A stretch of 64,000 bases of DNA from CAZJFH01 sp964545205. GTDB taxonomy: Bacteria; Pseudomonadota; Alphaproteobacteria; Rhodospirillales; Magnetospirillaceae. The notes below the pieces were generated by a model that had not been told where the DNA came from, made no database searches, and saw only the letters and a program-made list of their open reading frames with translations. This document shows positions 27,234 through 38,461 of this stretch, in pieces (within the stretch, counting starts at the first letter, position 1; the number at the start of each line of letters is the position of its first letter). A program made the position numbers and the translations under genes. Location: the NCBI GenBank assembly GCA_964545205.1, contig CAZJFH010000023.1:1-64000 (forward strand), read 5' to 3'.

Positions 27234-28072
27234 TCTTCGTCTCCCACGTTGCACGACATGATGCGCCGCGCCGCGTCGGCGTCGGCGATTGGCCGCCCGC
27301 ACAGGGCGGCGGCTGCGGCGGCCCGGCGGCACGGCTCGGCGTTGTCCTCCGCCAGGCCGCCGCCAGGGCGCCAGAGGTTGTTCTCGAAGCCGACCCGGCC
27401 ATGGCCGCCGAACGCCGCCGCGACGGCGACGCAGGCGCTCTCGGCCGGGCCGAAGGCGCAGACCGCCCATGGCCCCCGGTCGCACCAGGCGCCCACGAAC
27501 CCGCACAGGTCGCGCGGCATCGCCGCCGTGCCGTCGTAGCGTCCGAGCACGAACAGCACCGCCGGGCGGGCCTGCGGCACGATGCCGCGGCGGACCAGCG
27601 ACAGCAGCCGCGCCGCCTCGCAGCGGTCGTAGACGATGTACTGGACCAGCGTGCCGTCGCGATGGATCTCGGCGAGGAAACGCGCCGCCTCGGCCTCGGC
27701 GCCGTCTTCGGGGATCAGCTCGCGCACGGCCAGCGACACCGCCTCGGGCCGCAATTCGCGGACCAGGGCCATCTGTTCGGCCGGGCGGTAGCGGCCGACC
27801 GCCTCGGTGGTGACCTGCACGATCATCGCCTCGCCGACCGCCGCGCGGACGGCGGCGGTGGCGGCGCGGTAGGCGTCGGCGTCGAGCACGTGGCGGCCGG
27901 CGGCGTCGCGCACGTGCAGATGCAGCAGCGACGCGCCGGCCGCGCGGCAGGCGGCGGCGGTGCGCGCGATCTCGGCCGGCGTCACCGGCAGCGCCGGATG
28001 GTCCGCGGCCGTGCGGCGCGCGCCGTTGGGCGCGACGGCGAGGATGAAGGGAGCGGTGTCGGTCTCGGCCAT
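27230..28072 (-). CDS. BKACE-family enzyme (beta-keto acid cleavage, DUF849)
   Basis: 280 residues; the ATG at 28072 is the first good start. The metal-binding HLHVRD motif is clear, and AVAPNGARRT at the start and GRVGFENNLWRPGG with AEDNAE near the end fit the family. BKACE enzymes condense a beta-keto acid with acetyl-CoA, giving a CoA ester and acetoacetate (the Kce reaction of lysine fermentation is the founding example). It lies between an aminotransferase and a TRAP system, suggesting that a transported amino compound is deaminated to a beta-keto acid and cleaved here. The exact substrate is not readable. Confidence 0.85.
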   Translation of the reverse strand: MAETDTAPFILAVAPNGARRTAADHPALPVTPAEIARTAAACRAAGASLLHLHVRDAAGRHVLDADAYRAATAAVRAAVGEAMIVQVTTEAVGRYRPAEQMALVRELRPEAVSLAVRELIPEDGAEAEAARFLAEIHRDGTLVQYIVYDRCEAARLLSLVRRGIVPQARPAVLFVLGRYDGTAAMPRDLCGFVGAWCDRGPWAVCAFGPAESACVAVAAAFGGHGRVGFENNLWRPGGGLAEDNAEPCRRAAAAAALCGRPIADADAARRIMSCNVGDEE

Positions 28073-28158
28073 GGCGTCCGCCAAGCCTCGCGCGGACGGC
28101 CGGTCGCCGCAACCGAACGAACGGCTCGATTGCGCACCCGAAAGGGTGGCCGAAACGG

Positions 28159-29496
28159 CTATGCCGTGGCCGCGCGCACCGCTTCGGCGGTGATGTCGGC
28201 GATGCGCTCGACCTCGGCGGCGGTGACGATGTAGGGCGGCGCCAGCATGACGTGGTCGCCGCGCCGGCCGTCGACGGTGCCGCCCATCGGATAGCAGACC
28301 ATGCCGCGCTCGAAGGCCTCGCGGCGCACGCGGGCGTTGACCTTGCGCGCCGGGTCGAACGGCTCCTTGGTGGCGCGGTCGGCGACCAGCTCGACGCCGA
28401 CGAACAGGCCGCGACCGCGGATCTCGCCGACATGCGGATGATCGCCGAGCCGCTGGCGCAGCGCCGCCATGAGCTGGTCGCCGCGCGCGCGGACGTTCGC
28501 CAGCAAGCCGTCCTCGACGATGCGCCGGCGCACCGCCAGGCCGGCGGCGCAGGCCGTGGCATGGCCCATGTAGGTGTGGCCGTGCTGGAAGAAGCCGGAG
28601 CCGTCGCGCACGGCGCGGTGGATCGCCTCGGAAACCATCACCGCGCCGATCGGCACGTAGCCGGCGCCCAGCCCCTTGGCCATCGTCAGCAGGTCGGGCA
28701 CGACGCCCTCCTGCGCGCTGGCGAACAGGCTGCCGGTGCGGCCCATGCCGCACATCACCTCGTCGAGGATCAGCAGCACGCCATGGCGGTCGCAGATCTC
28801 GCGGATGCGCCTGAAGTAGCCCGGCACCGCCGGCACCGCGCCCAGCGTCGCCCCGACCACCGGCTCGGCGATGAAGGCGGCGACGCGCCCCGGCCCGGCG
28901 GCCTGGATCGCCGCCTCGAGCTCGTCGGCGACGCGAGCGCCGTACTCGGCCGCGCTCTCGTCGCCGCGGCGGTCGCGGTACTCGTAGCACGGCGCGACGT
29001 GGCGGGCCGGAAACAGCAGCGGCGCATAGGGCTCGCGCCGCCAGGCGTTGCCGCCGACCGCCAGCGCGCCCAGGGTGTTGCCGTGATAGCTCTGGCGGCG
29101 GGCGACGAACAGGTCGCGCCCCGGCTCGCCGATCTCGAGGAAATACTGGCGCGCCAGCTTCAGGGCGGCCTCGGTGGCCTCGGAACCGCCGGAGACGAAA
29201 TAGACCCAGCGCAGCCGGTCGTCGGCCAGCTCGCGGGCCGCGTCGGCGACCAGTGCCTCGGCGAGTTCCTCGGCCGGGGCGGTGGTGAAGGCGGCCGAGT
29301 GGACGTAGGCCAGCCGCTCGACCTGCTCCTTGATCGCCGCGCGCACGGCGGCGTCGGAATGGCCGAGGCACGAGACCGCGGCGCCGCCCGAGGCGTCGAT
29401 CCAGCGCCCGCCGTCGGCGCCGACGACGTGGATGCCGTCGCCGGCGAGCGCTTCGGGATAGGTTGCGCGGGTATCGCGGTGGAAGACGCGGGTCAT
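28159..29496 (-). CDS. Class III PLP aminotransferase
   Basis: 445 residues; the ATG at 29496 overlaps the slipin stop (ATGA). Motifs of omega-amino-acid aminotransferases are present: YFVSGGSEATEAALKLAR, YHGNTLGALAVGG, PVVGATLGAVP, LILDEVMCGMGRTG (Asp contacting the PLP nitrogen), TMAKGLGAGYVPIGA (Schiff-base Lys) and GHTYMGHATACAA. It transfers an amino group from an omega-amino acid or amine to a keto acid. Downstream are the BKACE enzyme and TRAP genes, so the likely product is a keto acid for BKACE. Confidence 0.93.
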   Translation of the reverse strand: MTRVFHRDTRATYPEALAGDGIHVVGADGGRWIDASGGAAVSCLGHSDAAVRAAIKEQVERLAYVHSAAFTTAPAEELAEALVADAARELADDRLRWVYFVSGGSEATEAALKLARQYFLEIGEPGRDLFVARRQSYHGNTLGALAVGGNAWRREPYAPLLFPARHVAPCYEYRDRRGDESAAEYGARVADELEAAIQAAGPGRVAAFIAEPVVGATLGAVPAVPGYFRRIREICDRHGVLLILDEVMCGMGRTGSLFASAQEGVVPDLLTMAKGLGAGYVPIGAVMVSEAIHRAVRDGSGFFQHGHTYMGHATACAAGLAVRRRIVEDGLLANVRARGDQLMAALRQRLGDHPHVGEIRGRGLFVGVELVADRATKEPFDPARKVNARVRREAFERGMVCYPMGGTVDGRRGDHVMLAPPYIVTAAEVERIADITAEAVRAATA

Positions 29497-30251
29497 GGCT
29501 TGTCGTCCGCTGGCCTCAATCCGCGCAGCATGTCGATCGGCAGCGGGAAGATCAATGTCGAGGTGCGTTCGCCGGCGATGTCCTGCAGCGCCCCGAGATA
29601 GCGGAGCTGCATCGACAGCGGGCTTTCGGAGAGGATGCGCCCGGCGTCGACCAGCCGTTGCGCCGCCTGGAACTCGCCCTCGGCGGCGATGATGCGGGCG
29701 CGGCGCAGGCGTTCGGCCTCGGCCTGCTTGGCGATGGCGCGGATCATGCTCTCGTCGATCTCGATGTGCTTGATCTCGACGTTCGAGACCTTGATCCCCC
29801 AGGCGTCGGTCTGGCTGTCGATGATCTCCTGGATGTCGCGGTTGAGCTTGTCGCGCTCGGCCAGCATCTCGTCGAGGTCGTGCTTGCCCAGCACCGAGCG
29901 CAGCGTCGTCTGCGCGAGCTGGTTGGTGGCGGCCATGTAGTCGGCGACCTGGTTGACGGCGTCGCCCGGCTCGACGACGCGGAAATACAGCACGGCGTCG
30001 ACCTTGACCGAGACGTTGTCGCGCGAGATCAGGTCCTGGCTGGGGATGTCCTGGACGATCGTGCGCAGGTCGATCCGCACCATCTGCTGGACCAGCGGCA
30101 CCAGGATGATGAATCCGGGGCCGCGCACGCTGGTGAAGCGGCCGAGCGTGTAGACGACGCCGCGTTCGTATTCACGCAGGATGCGGATCGCCGCGACCAG
30201 GATCGCGATCACGGCGGCGCCGACGAGAGCGATGACGATGAGATCGACCAT
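29493..30251 (-). CDS. Slipin / SPFH (stomatin-like) membrane protein
   Basis: 252 residues from the ATG at 30251, starting MVDLIVIALVGAAVIAILVA, an N-terminal membrane anchor. The SPFH domain follows: EYERGVVYTLGRFTSVRGPG, VDAVLYFRV, SVLGKHDLDEMLAERDKLN. A coiled segment (IRAIAKQAEAERLRRARIIA) and the tail with YLGALQDIAGE are typical of slipins. These oligomerise in ordered membrane domains and are partnered and trimmed by NfeD proteases; nfeD is just upstream, 2 bp away, a classic pair. Confidence 0.93.
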   Translation of the reverse strand: MVDLIVIALVGAAVIAILVAAIRILREYERGVVYTLGRFTSVRGPGFIILVPLVQQMVRIDLRTIVQDIPSQDLISRDNVSVKVDAVLYFRVVEPGDAVNQVADYMAATNQLAQTTLRSVLGKHDLDEMLAERDKLNRDIQEIIDSQTDAWGIKVSNVEIKHIEIDESMIRAIAKQAEAERLRRARIIAAEGEFQAAQRLVDAGRILSESPLSMQLRYLGALQDIAGERTSTLIFPLPIDMLRGLRPADDKP

Positions 30252-30253
30252 GA

Positions 30254-31618
30254 TCAGACTCCGGGTTCGGATTGCAGCGGCTCGACCGCCAGGGTCAGGC
30301 CGCGGATCGCGACGACTCGCACCGGCTGTCCCGGCCGCAGCGGCGCCGGCGCCTCGGCGCGCCACAGCTCGCCGCGCACCACCACCCAGCCGGTGCCGTC
30401 GGCCCAGCGGTCGACGCGGCCGGCATGGCCGAGCAGGTCGTCGCGGCCGGTGGTGGCGGGGCGGCGGTGGACGCGGACGACGTAGCCGAACAGGAGCAGC
30501 AGCGCGATGCCGGTCACGGCGGTGGTGGCGGCCACGGTCTGCCACGACAGGCGGAACGCCGGCGCCTCGGCGTCGAACAGGATCGCCGCCCCGACCGCGA
30601 AGGCGGCGAGGCCGCCGAGCCCGAGCACGCCGAAGGACGGCACGAAGGCCTCGGCGACCATGAAGGCGATGCCCAGCAGGACCAGCGCCAGGCCGGCGTA
30701 GTTGACCGGCAGCACGGCCAGCGCGTAGAGCCCGAACACCAGGCAGATCGCCCCCAGCACCCCGGGCAGAATCGCGCCCGGGCTGGCGAGTTCGAAGATG
30801 ATGCCGTAGACGCCGATCATCAGCAGCAGGAAGGCGACGTTGGGATTGGTCAGCAGCGACAGCAGCTCGATGCGCCAGTCCGGCTCGATGGGCACGATGC
30901 TCGCCCCGGCGGTGCGCAGCGTCACCGCCGCGCCGGCGAGCGTGACGGTGCGGCCGTCGGCGCGGTCGAGCAGCTCGGTCAAGGACGGGGCGACGAATTC
31001 GACGACGCCGAGGCGTTCGGCCTCGGCGGCGCTCAGCGAGGCGCCCTCGCGCACCGCCTTCTCGGCCCATTCGGCGTTGCGGCCGCGCAGTTCGGCCAGC
31101 GAGCGCAGATAGGCGGCGGCGTCGTTGACCAGCTTGCGGGTCATCGCGTCGTCGTCGGCGGGCGCGTCGTCGTCGCCGCCGGGCAGCGGCCCGCCGCCGC
31201 CCATCTGCACCGGCGTCGCGGCGCCGAGATTGGTGCCCGGCGCCATCGCCGCGAGATGGCTGGCGTAGAGGATGTAGGTGCCGGCGCTGGCCGCCCGCGC
31301 GCCCGACGGCGCCACCCAGGCGATCACCGGCATCGGCGCGGCGAGCAGTCCGCGCACGATGTCGCGCATGCTGGCGTCGAGGCCGCCGGGCGTGTCGAGG
31401 CGCAGCACCACCGCCGCGGCGCCGAGCTCCTGCGCCTGTTCCAAGCCGTTCTCGACGTATTCGGCGGTCGCCGGCCCGATCGGCCCGACGATGCCCAGCA
31501 CCGCCACCGTCGGCGCGGCAGCCGGCGCCGCGCCGCCGCCGAGCACGCCCAGCAGCAGCGTCAGAACGATCCCTATCGCCGGCCAACCGGCCGGCCGGGG
31601 CGGCTTCGTGCCCGTCAT
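30254..31618 (-). CDS. NfeD-family membrane serine protease
   Basis: The ATG at 31618 with GGAGGG 7 nt upstream gives 454 residues; a TTG six bases earlier is less likely. After a signal/anchor comes a ClpP-like protease domain: LRLDTPGGLDASMRDIV and APSGARAASAGTYIL, in which Ser111 is the predicted nucleophile, then a Lys in TRKLVNDAAAY as general base. Four or five membrane helices follow, then a soluble OB-fold NfeD domain (DDLLGHAGRV...GWVVVRGELWRA). It cleaves the C-terminus of its stomatin partner in known cases. First gene of the reverse cluster. Confidence 0.92.
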   Translation of the reverse strand: MTGTKPPRPAGWPAIGIVLTLLLGVLGGGAAPAAAPTVAVLGIVGPIGPATAEYVENGLEQAQELGAAAVVLRLDTPGGLDASMRDIVRGLLAAPMPVIAWVAPSGARAASAGTYILYASHLAAMAPGTNLGAATPVQMGGGGPLPGGDDDAPADDDAMTRKLVNDAAAYLRSLAELRGRNAEWAEKAVREGASLSAAEAERLGVVEFVAPSLTELLDRADGRTVTLAGAAVTLRTAGASIVPIEPDWRIELLSLLTNPNVAFLLLMIGVYGIIFELASPGAILPGVLGAICLVFGLYALAVLPVNYAGLALVLLGIAFMVAEAFVPSFGVLGLGGLAAFAVGAAILFDAEAPAFRLSWQTVAATTAVTGIALLLLFGYVVRVHRRPATTGRDDLLGHAGRVDRWADGTGWVVVRGELWRAEAPAPLRPGQPVRVVAIRGLTLAVEPLQSEPGV

Positions 31619-31778
31619 CGCCAACCCTCCCTGTGCAACAGGTCGGCAGACGAAGCCGGGGCGTAAAGGGCGCTCAGCCGTTCGCCCGGGCGGATCGGCG
31701 AAAGGCTATGGCGTTTGGTGAGCCGTCGGGGGCGCATTCGCCTCTGCCGGCCGCGACGGCGCCTCGTTCCCGCGCCCC

Positions 31779-33422
31779 CTATCCGCGCTTCATCTGCTTG
31801 TAGGCGTTGATCAGTCCGTTGGTCGAGGCGTCGTGCCCGGTCACCGGCTTGTCGCCGGCCAGCTCGGGCAGGATCGCCTTGGCGAGCTGCTTGCCCAGTT
31901 CGACGCCCCACTGGTCGTAGGAGTTGACGTTCCAGATGGCGCCCTGGACGAAGATCTTGTGCTCGTACAGCGCGATCAACATGCCCAGGGTGCGCGGGTC
32001 GAGCCGGCGGTAGAGCATGCTGTTGGTCGGGCGGTTGCCCTCGAACACCCGGTGCGGCAGCAGCGCCTCGACCGCTTCCTCGTGCATGCCGGCGGCCTGC
32101 ATCTCGGCGCGGACCTCGGCCTCGGTCTTGCCCTTCATCAGCGCCTCGGTCTGGGCGAAGAAGTTGGACAAGAGCAGGGTGTGGTGGGCGCCGACCGGGT
32201 TGTGGGTCTCGGCGGCGGCCAGGAAGTCGCAGGGCACCAGCTTGGTGCCCTGGTGGATGAGCTGGTAGAAGGCGTGCTGGCCGTTGGTGCCCGGCTCGCC
32301 GAACAGGATCGGGCCGGTCGAGTAGTCGACGCGGTGGCCGTCCAGGGTCACCGACTTGCCGCTGCTCTCCATGTCGGCCTGCTGCAGGTAGGCCGGCAGC
32401 CGCGACAGGTACTGGTCGTAGGGCAGCACCGCGTGGGCCTGGGCGTCGAAGAAGTTGTTGTACCAGACCCCGAGCAGCCCGAGGACCACCGGCATGTTCT
32501 CTTCCAGCGGCGCGGTGCGGAAGTGCTCGTCCATGGCATGGGCGCCGTCGAGCAGTTCCTCGAAATGGTCGAAGCCGACGGCGATGGCGATCGACAGCCC
32601 GATCGCCGACCACAGCGAATAGCGGCCGCCGACCCAGTCCCAGAACGCGAACATGTTGGCGACGTCGATGCCGAAGGCCGAGACCGCCTTGGCGTTGGTC
32701 GACAGCGCGACGAAGTGGCGCGACACCGCGTCCTCGCCCAGGCGGGTCACCAGCCAGCCGCGCGCGGTGTGGGCGTTGGCCAGCGTCTCCTGGGTGGTGA
32801 AGGTCTTCGAGGCGACGATGAACAGCGTCGTCTCGGGGTCGCACCATTTCAGCGTCTCGGCGATGTGGCTGCCGTCGACGTTGGAGACGAAGTGCACCTT
32901 CAGGCCCGGGCTCTGATAGGGCCTGAGCGCCTCGCACACCATCACCGGGCCGAGGTCCGAGCCGCCGATGCCGATGTTGACGACGTCGGTGACCGCCTTG
33001 CCGGTGGCGCCGAGCCAGCCGCCGGCGCGCACCATCTCGGAGAAGTCGCGCATCTGGGCCAGCACCGCGTCGACCTGCGGCATCACGTCGACGCCCTCGA
33101 CCGTCATCGGCCGGCCGGAGCGGTTGCGCAGCGCGACGTGCAGCACGGCGCGGCCCTCGGTCACATTGATCTTCTCGCCGGCGAACATGCGGTCGCGGCG
33201 GAGCTCGACCCCGCAATCGCGCGCCAGCGCGAACAGCAGCCGCATCGTCTCGGCGTTGATCCGGTTCTTCGAATAGTCGAGCAGCAACTCGCCGAGACGG
33301 ATCGAGAACCGGTCGAAACGGCCTGGGTCCTTGGCGAACAGCTCGCGCATATGGGCCGCGCGCATCGTCTCGTGATGCTCGGCCAGAGCCCGCCAGGAGG
33401 GAAGCTGGGTAAGCGGCGACAC
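31779..33422 (-). CDS. pgi: Glucose-6-phosphate isomerase
   Basis: The GTG at 33422 with GGAGGA about 7 nt upstream gives 547 residues, the normal length; a longer reading has no start signal. It interconverts glucose-6-phosphate and fructose-6-phosphate in the cytoplasm. Family signatures are visible: VNIGIGGSDLGPVMV, GGRYSLWSAIGLSIAIAVG, DQYLSRLPAYLQQADMESSG, GTNGQHAFYQLIHQG and SYDQWGVELGKQLA. It stands alone, 160 bp from nfeD and divergent from the following kinase. Confidence 0.95.
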   Translation of the reverse strand: MSPLTQLPSWRALAEHHETMRAAHMRELFAKDPGRFDRFSIRLGELLLDYSKNRINAETMRLLFALARDCGVELRRDRMFAGEKINVTEGRAVLHVALRNRSGRPMTVEGVDVMPQVDAVLAQMRDFSEMVRAGGWLGATGKAVTDVVNIGIGGSDLGPVMVCEALRPYQSPGLKVHFVSNVDGSHIAETLKWCDPETTLFIVASKTFTTQETLANAHTARGWLVTRLGEDAVSRHFVALSTNAKAVSAFGIDVANMFAFWDWVGGRYSLWSAIGLSIAIAVGFDHFEELLDGAHAMDEHFRTAPLEENMPVVLGLLGVWYNNFFDAQAHAVLPYDQYLSRLPAYLQQADMESSGKSVTLDGHRVDYSTGPILFGEPGTNGQHAFYQLIHQGTKLVPCDFLAAAETHNPVGAHHTLLLSNFFAQTEALMKGKTEAEVRAEMQAAGMHEEAVEALLPHRVFEGNRPTNSMLYRRLDPRTLGMLIALYEHKIFVQGAIWNVNSYDQWGVELGKQLAKAILPELAGDKPVTGHDASTNGLINAYKQMKRG

Positions 33423-33591
33423 GGTCGGTCCTCCGTCTGCCTTCGAAGCAGGGCGACAGTAGCAGAGGCCTCGAACGCCGGCCATCCCCCGCGCAGAAGC
33501 GCGCGGCATATGCCGAATGGCGGGACTGGACGCGCGGTCGCGGCATGCCTAGGCCTGACGGCCAGCCGGACGTTCTTTGGTTGGTGCAACA

Positions 33592-33619
33592 TTGTCGAAC
33601 ATGATCGCTCTGGTATCCT
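33592..33619 (+). promoter_or_regulatory. Possible promoter of the membrane histidine kinase
   Basis: TTGTCG at 33592-33597 and TATCCT at 33614-33619 are separated by 16 bp, 34 bp upstream of the kinase start. It is moderately close to the sigma-70 consensus. Confidence 0.35.
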
Positions 33620-33653
33620 GGCCCGCGCCAATCGAGGAGTCACCAACCAGCCG

Positions 33654-35699
<2,046 letters not shown>

Positions 35700-35703
35700 G
35701 GGC

Positions 35704-35729
35704 GCGCGCGGGAGGCGCGACCCGCGCGC
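35704..35729. terminator. Bidirectional hairpin between convergent genes
   Basis: A 9-bp perfect stem GCGCGCGGG/CCCGCGCGC with an 8-nt loop exactly fills the gap between the kinase and ftsY stops. No T-runs, so the efficiency is unclear. Confidence 0.5.
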
Positions 35730-37214
35730 TTACAACCCGACCAGGCTCTTGGCGAAGTCCTCGGCCTTGAACGGGCGCAGATCCTCGGCGCGTTCGCCGA
35801 CGCCGATGGCGTGGACCGGGATCGCGAACTTCTCGGCCAAGGCGACCAGCACGCCGCCGCGGGCGGTGCCGTCGAGCTTGGTCAGCACCAGGCCGGTGAC
35901 GTTGGTGATCTCGCTGAACACCTCGACCTGGCTGTGGGCGTTCTGGCCGACGGTGGCGTCGAGGACCAGCAGCACCGTGTGCGGCGCCGTCTCGTCCTGC
36001 TTCTTGATCACCTTGATCACCTTCTGCAGCTCGGACATCAGGTGCGCCTTGTTCTGCAGGCGGCCGGCGGTGTCGATCAGCAGCACGTCGTCGCCGCGCT
36101 TCCTCGCGTCGGCCAGGGCGTCGAAGGCCAGGCCGGCGGCGTCGGCGCCGGTGTCGCGGGCGATCACCGGGCAGTTGGTGCGCTGGCCCCAGACCTTGAG
36201 CTGCTCGACGGCGGCGGCGCGGAAGGTGTCGCCGGCGGCGAGGCTGACCGACAGGCCGGAATCCTTGTACTGCTTGGCCAGCTTGCCGATCGTCGTCGTC
36301 TTGCCCGAGCCGTTGACGCCGACCACCAGCACGACGTGCGGCTTGCGGGCGCGGTCGATCTCGAGCGGCTGCGCCACCGGCTCGAGGATCTCGGCGACCT
36401 CCTCGGCCAGGGCGGCGCGGATCTCCTCGGGCGCGACCTCCTTGCCGAAGCGCGACTTGGCGAGGCGCTTCGAGACCCGCGCCGCGGTGGCGACGCCGAG
36501 GTCGGCGGTGATCAGCAGTTCCTCGAGCTCCTCCAGCGCCTCGTCGTCGAGCCGGCGCTTGGTGAAGATGTCGGCGATGCCCTGGGTCAGGCGACCCGAC
36601 GACTTCGACAGCCCGGCGCGCAGGCGCGCGAACCAGCCCTCGGCTTTCGGCTTCTCGGCCAGCGGCTCGGGCACGAAATCCTCGACCGCCTCGTCGGCGG
36701 AAACACCCTGGGGCGGCGGAATCTCGACGCCGGGCGCCGGCTCGCCGGGAATCTCGGCCGGGCCGCCGGGCTCGTAGTCGGGCGGGCCTTCGGGAGCCGG
36801 GCGCTCCTCGGGCAGGCCGGGCGGCAACTCGGGCTCGCGCTCCGGCGGCGCCTCGGGCGGCACGTCGGGATGGCCCGGGACCTTCTCGGGCTGCTGGTCT
36901 TCCCGGGCCGCCTTGCGGCCGAACAGCCCGCCGAGCCAGCCGCGCTTCCCGGCCTTGGCCGGCGGCGCCTCGTCGGCGCCCTGGGGCGGCGGAATCTCGA
37001 CGCCCGGCGCCGGGTCGTCGGGGATTTCGGCCGGCCCGCCGGGCTCGTAATCGGGCGGGCCCTCGGGGGCCGGGCGTTCCTCGGGCAGGCCGGGCGGCAG
37101 CTCGGGTTCGCGCTCGGGCGGCGCCTCGGGCGGCGCCTCGGGCCGCGGCTGCTGGTCCTCGTCACGGCCGGCCCAGCGCGACAACCAGCCCTTGGTCTGC
37201 TTCACGTCGCTCAT
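35730..37214 (-). CDS. ftsY: Signal recognition particle receptor FtsY with duplicated Pro/Glu-rich N-terminal module
   Basis: 494 residues. FtsY docks SRP-ribosome complexes at the inner membrane. The C-terminal NG domain is standard: LLITADLGVATAARV, G1 GVNGSGKTTTIGKLA, AAGDTFRAAAVEQL, LLIDTAGRLQNK, TKLDGTARGG and IPVHAIGVGERAEDL. The N-terminal about 185 residues are acidic, with a roughly 52-residue module (PPEREPELPPGLPEERPAPE ... PAPGVEIPPPQG) present twice, separated by a basic GKRGWLGGLFGRKAA patch that may bind lipid. Acidic N-domains are normal for FtsY, but an exact duplication is unusual. It starts 3 bp inside the mtaB stop. Confidence 0.95.
   Translation of the reverse strand: MSDVKQTKGWLSRWAGRDEDQQPRPEAPPEAPPEREPELPPGLPEERPAPEGPPDYEPGGPAEIPDDPAPGVEIPPPQGADEAPPAKAGKRGWLGGLFGRKAAREDQQPEKVPGHPDVPPEAPPEREPELPPGLPEERPAPEGPPDYEPGGPAEIPGEPAPGVEIPPPQGVSADEAVEDFVPEPLAEKPKAEGWFARLRAGLSKSSGRLTQGIADIFTKRRLDDEALEELEELLITADLGVATAARVSKRLAKSRFGKEVAPEEIRAALAEEVAEILEPVAQPLEIDRARKPHVVLVVGVNGSGKTTTIGKLAKQYKDSGLSVSLAAGDTFRAAAVEQLKVWGQRTNCPVIARDTGADAAGLAFDALADARKRGDDVLLIDTAGRLQNKAHLMSELQKVIKVIKKQDETAPHTVLLVLDATVGQNAHSQVEVFSEITNVTGLVLTKLDGTARGGVLVALAEKFAIPVHAIGVGERAEDLRPFKAEDFAKSLVGL
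36707..37139 (-). repeat. Direct repeat pair (about 160 bp) inside ftsY
   Basis: Two near-identical stretches, about 36707-36868 and about 36978-37139, spaced about 271 bp start to start, encode the duplicated proline/glutamate module. Differences are mainly third-position. Confidence 0.85.
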
Positions 37215-38461
37215 GTCGTCACCTCGCCGATCAGCGCCTCACCCGCGACGCCCGTGATCCGCACCGGCACCACGGTGCCGGCGGCGGGGGCCTCTCGTAA
37301 GCGGACAGGCAGGTAGTGTTCGCAATGGCCGGCGTCGTCCTGCTCGACCAGCACGCGGGCCGTGCGACCGACCCGCGAGTCGAGAAACGCGGCCATCGCC
37401 GCCGCGCCCTTGGCGCGCAGCCGTGCGGCGCGCTCCTTGACGACGTCGCCCGGCAGCTGCGGCATCCGCGCCGCCGGCGTGCCCGGGCGGGCGGAATAGG
37501 GGAAGACGTGCAGATGGCTCAGCCCGGCGGCGTCGACGATGTCGAGCGAGCGGGCGAACATCGCCTCGTCCTCGGTCGGAAAGCCGGCGATGACGTCGGC
37601 GCCCAACGCCACGTCGCCGCGCAGGGCGCGCAGGCGCTCGGCCAGGCGGATGACGTCGTCGCGGCAATGGCGGCGCTTCATGCGCTTGAGGATCATGTCG
37701 TCGCCGGCCTGGATCGACAGGTGGAAATGCGGCATCAGCCGCTCCTCCTCGGCGACCGCGCGCAACAGCTCGTCGTCGACCTCGACCGGGTCGAGCGAAC
37801 TCAGCCGCAGCCGCGGCAGCTCGGGCACCTGGGCCAGCAGCCGCCGCACCATCTGCCCCAGGCCGGGCTTGCCCGGCAGGTCGGCGCCGTAGGCGGTGAT
37901 GTCGACGCCGGTGAACACGACCTCGGCGAAACCGGCCTGGGCCAGCGCGCGGACCTGCTCGACGACGCGGCCCATCGGCACCGAGCGGTTGGGGCCGCGG
38001 CCGAACGGGATGATGCAGAAGGTGCAGCGGTGGTCGCAGCCCTGCTGGACCTCGACGAAGGCCCGCGCCCGGCCCTCGAAGCCGGAGATCAGGTGCTCTG
38101 CGGTCTCGCGCACCGTCATGATGTCGTCGACGACGATGCGCTCGGCCGAGGGCTGGAAGAAGCTCTCGGGCCGCATCTTCTCGGCATTGCCGAGCACCTG
38201 ATCGACCTCGGGCATGGCGGCGAAGCGTCCGGGGTTCACCTGGGCGGCGCAGCCGGTGACGATGATCCGCGCGCCGGGGCGCTCGCGGCGCAGCTTGCGG
38301 ATCGCCTGACGCGCCTGGCGCTCGGCCTCGGCGGTCACCGCGCAGGTGTTGACGATCACCGCGTCCCGGAGGCCGGCGGCATCGGCATGGCCGCGCATCA
38401 CCTCGGATTCGTAGGAGTTGAGGCGGCAGCCGAAGGTGACGATGTCGACGCTCTCGCTCAT
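37211..38461 (-). CDS. mtaB: tRNA t6A37 methylthiotransferase MtaB
   Basis: 416 residues; the ATG at 38461 overlaps the dapF stop. It adds a methylthio group to t6A at position 37 of tRNAs reading ANN codons. The three N-terminal cluster cysteines are in FGCRLNSYE, VNTCAVTAEA and VTGCAAQ. The radical-SAM motif is CDHRCTFCIIPFGRG (CxxxCxxC). The conserved FTGVDITAYG, RLSSLDP, HFHLSIQAGDD and VIAGFPTE segments and a C-terminal TRAM-like domain are present. Order dapF-mtaB-ftsY is common in alphaproteobacteria. Confidence 0.95.
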   Translation of the reverse strand: MSESVDIVTFGCRLNSYESEVMRGHADAAGLRDAVIVNTCAVTAEAERQARQAIRKLRRERPGARIIVTGCAAQVNPGRFAAMPEVDQVLGNAEKMRPESFFQPSAERIVVDDIMTVRETAEHLISGFEGRARAFVEVQQGCDHRCTFCIIPFGRGPNRSVPMGRVVEQVRALAQAGFAEVVFTGVDITAYGADLPGKPGLGQMVRRLLAQVPELPRLRLSSLDPVEVDDELLRAVAEEERLMPHFHLSIQAGDDMILKRMKRRHCRDDVIRLAERLRALRGDVALGADVIAGFPTEDEAMFARSLDIVDAAGLSHLHVFPYSARPGTPAARMPQLPGDVVKERAARLRAKGAAAMAAFLDSRVGRTARVLVEQDDAGHCEHYLPVRLREAPAAGTVVPVRITGVAGEALIGEVTT

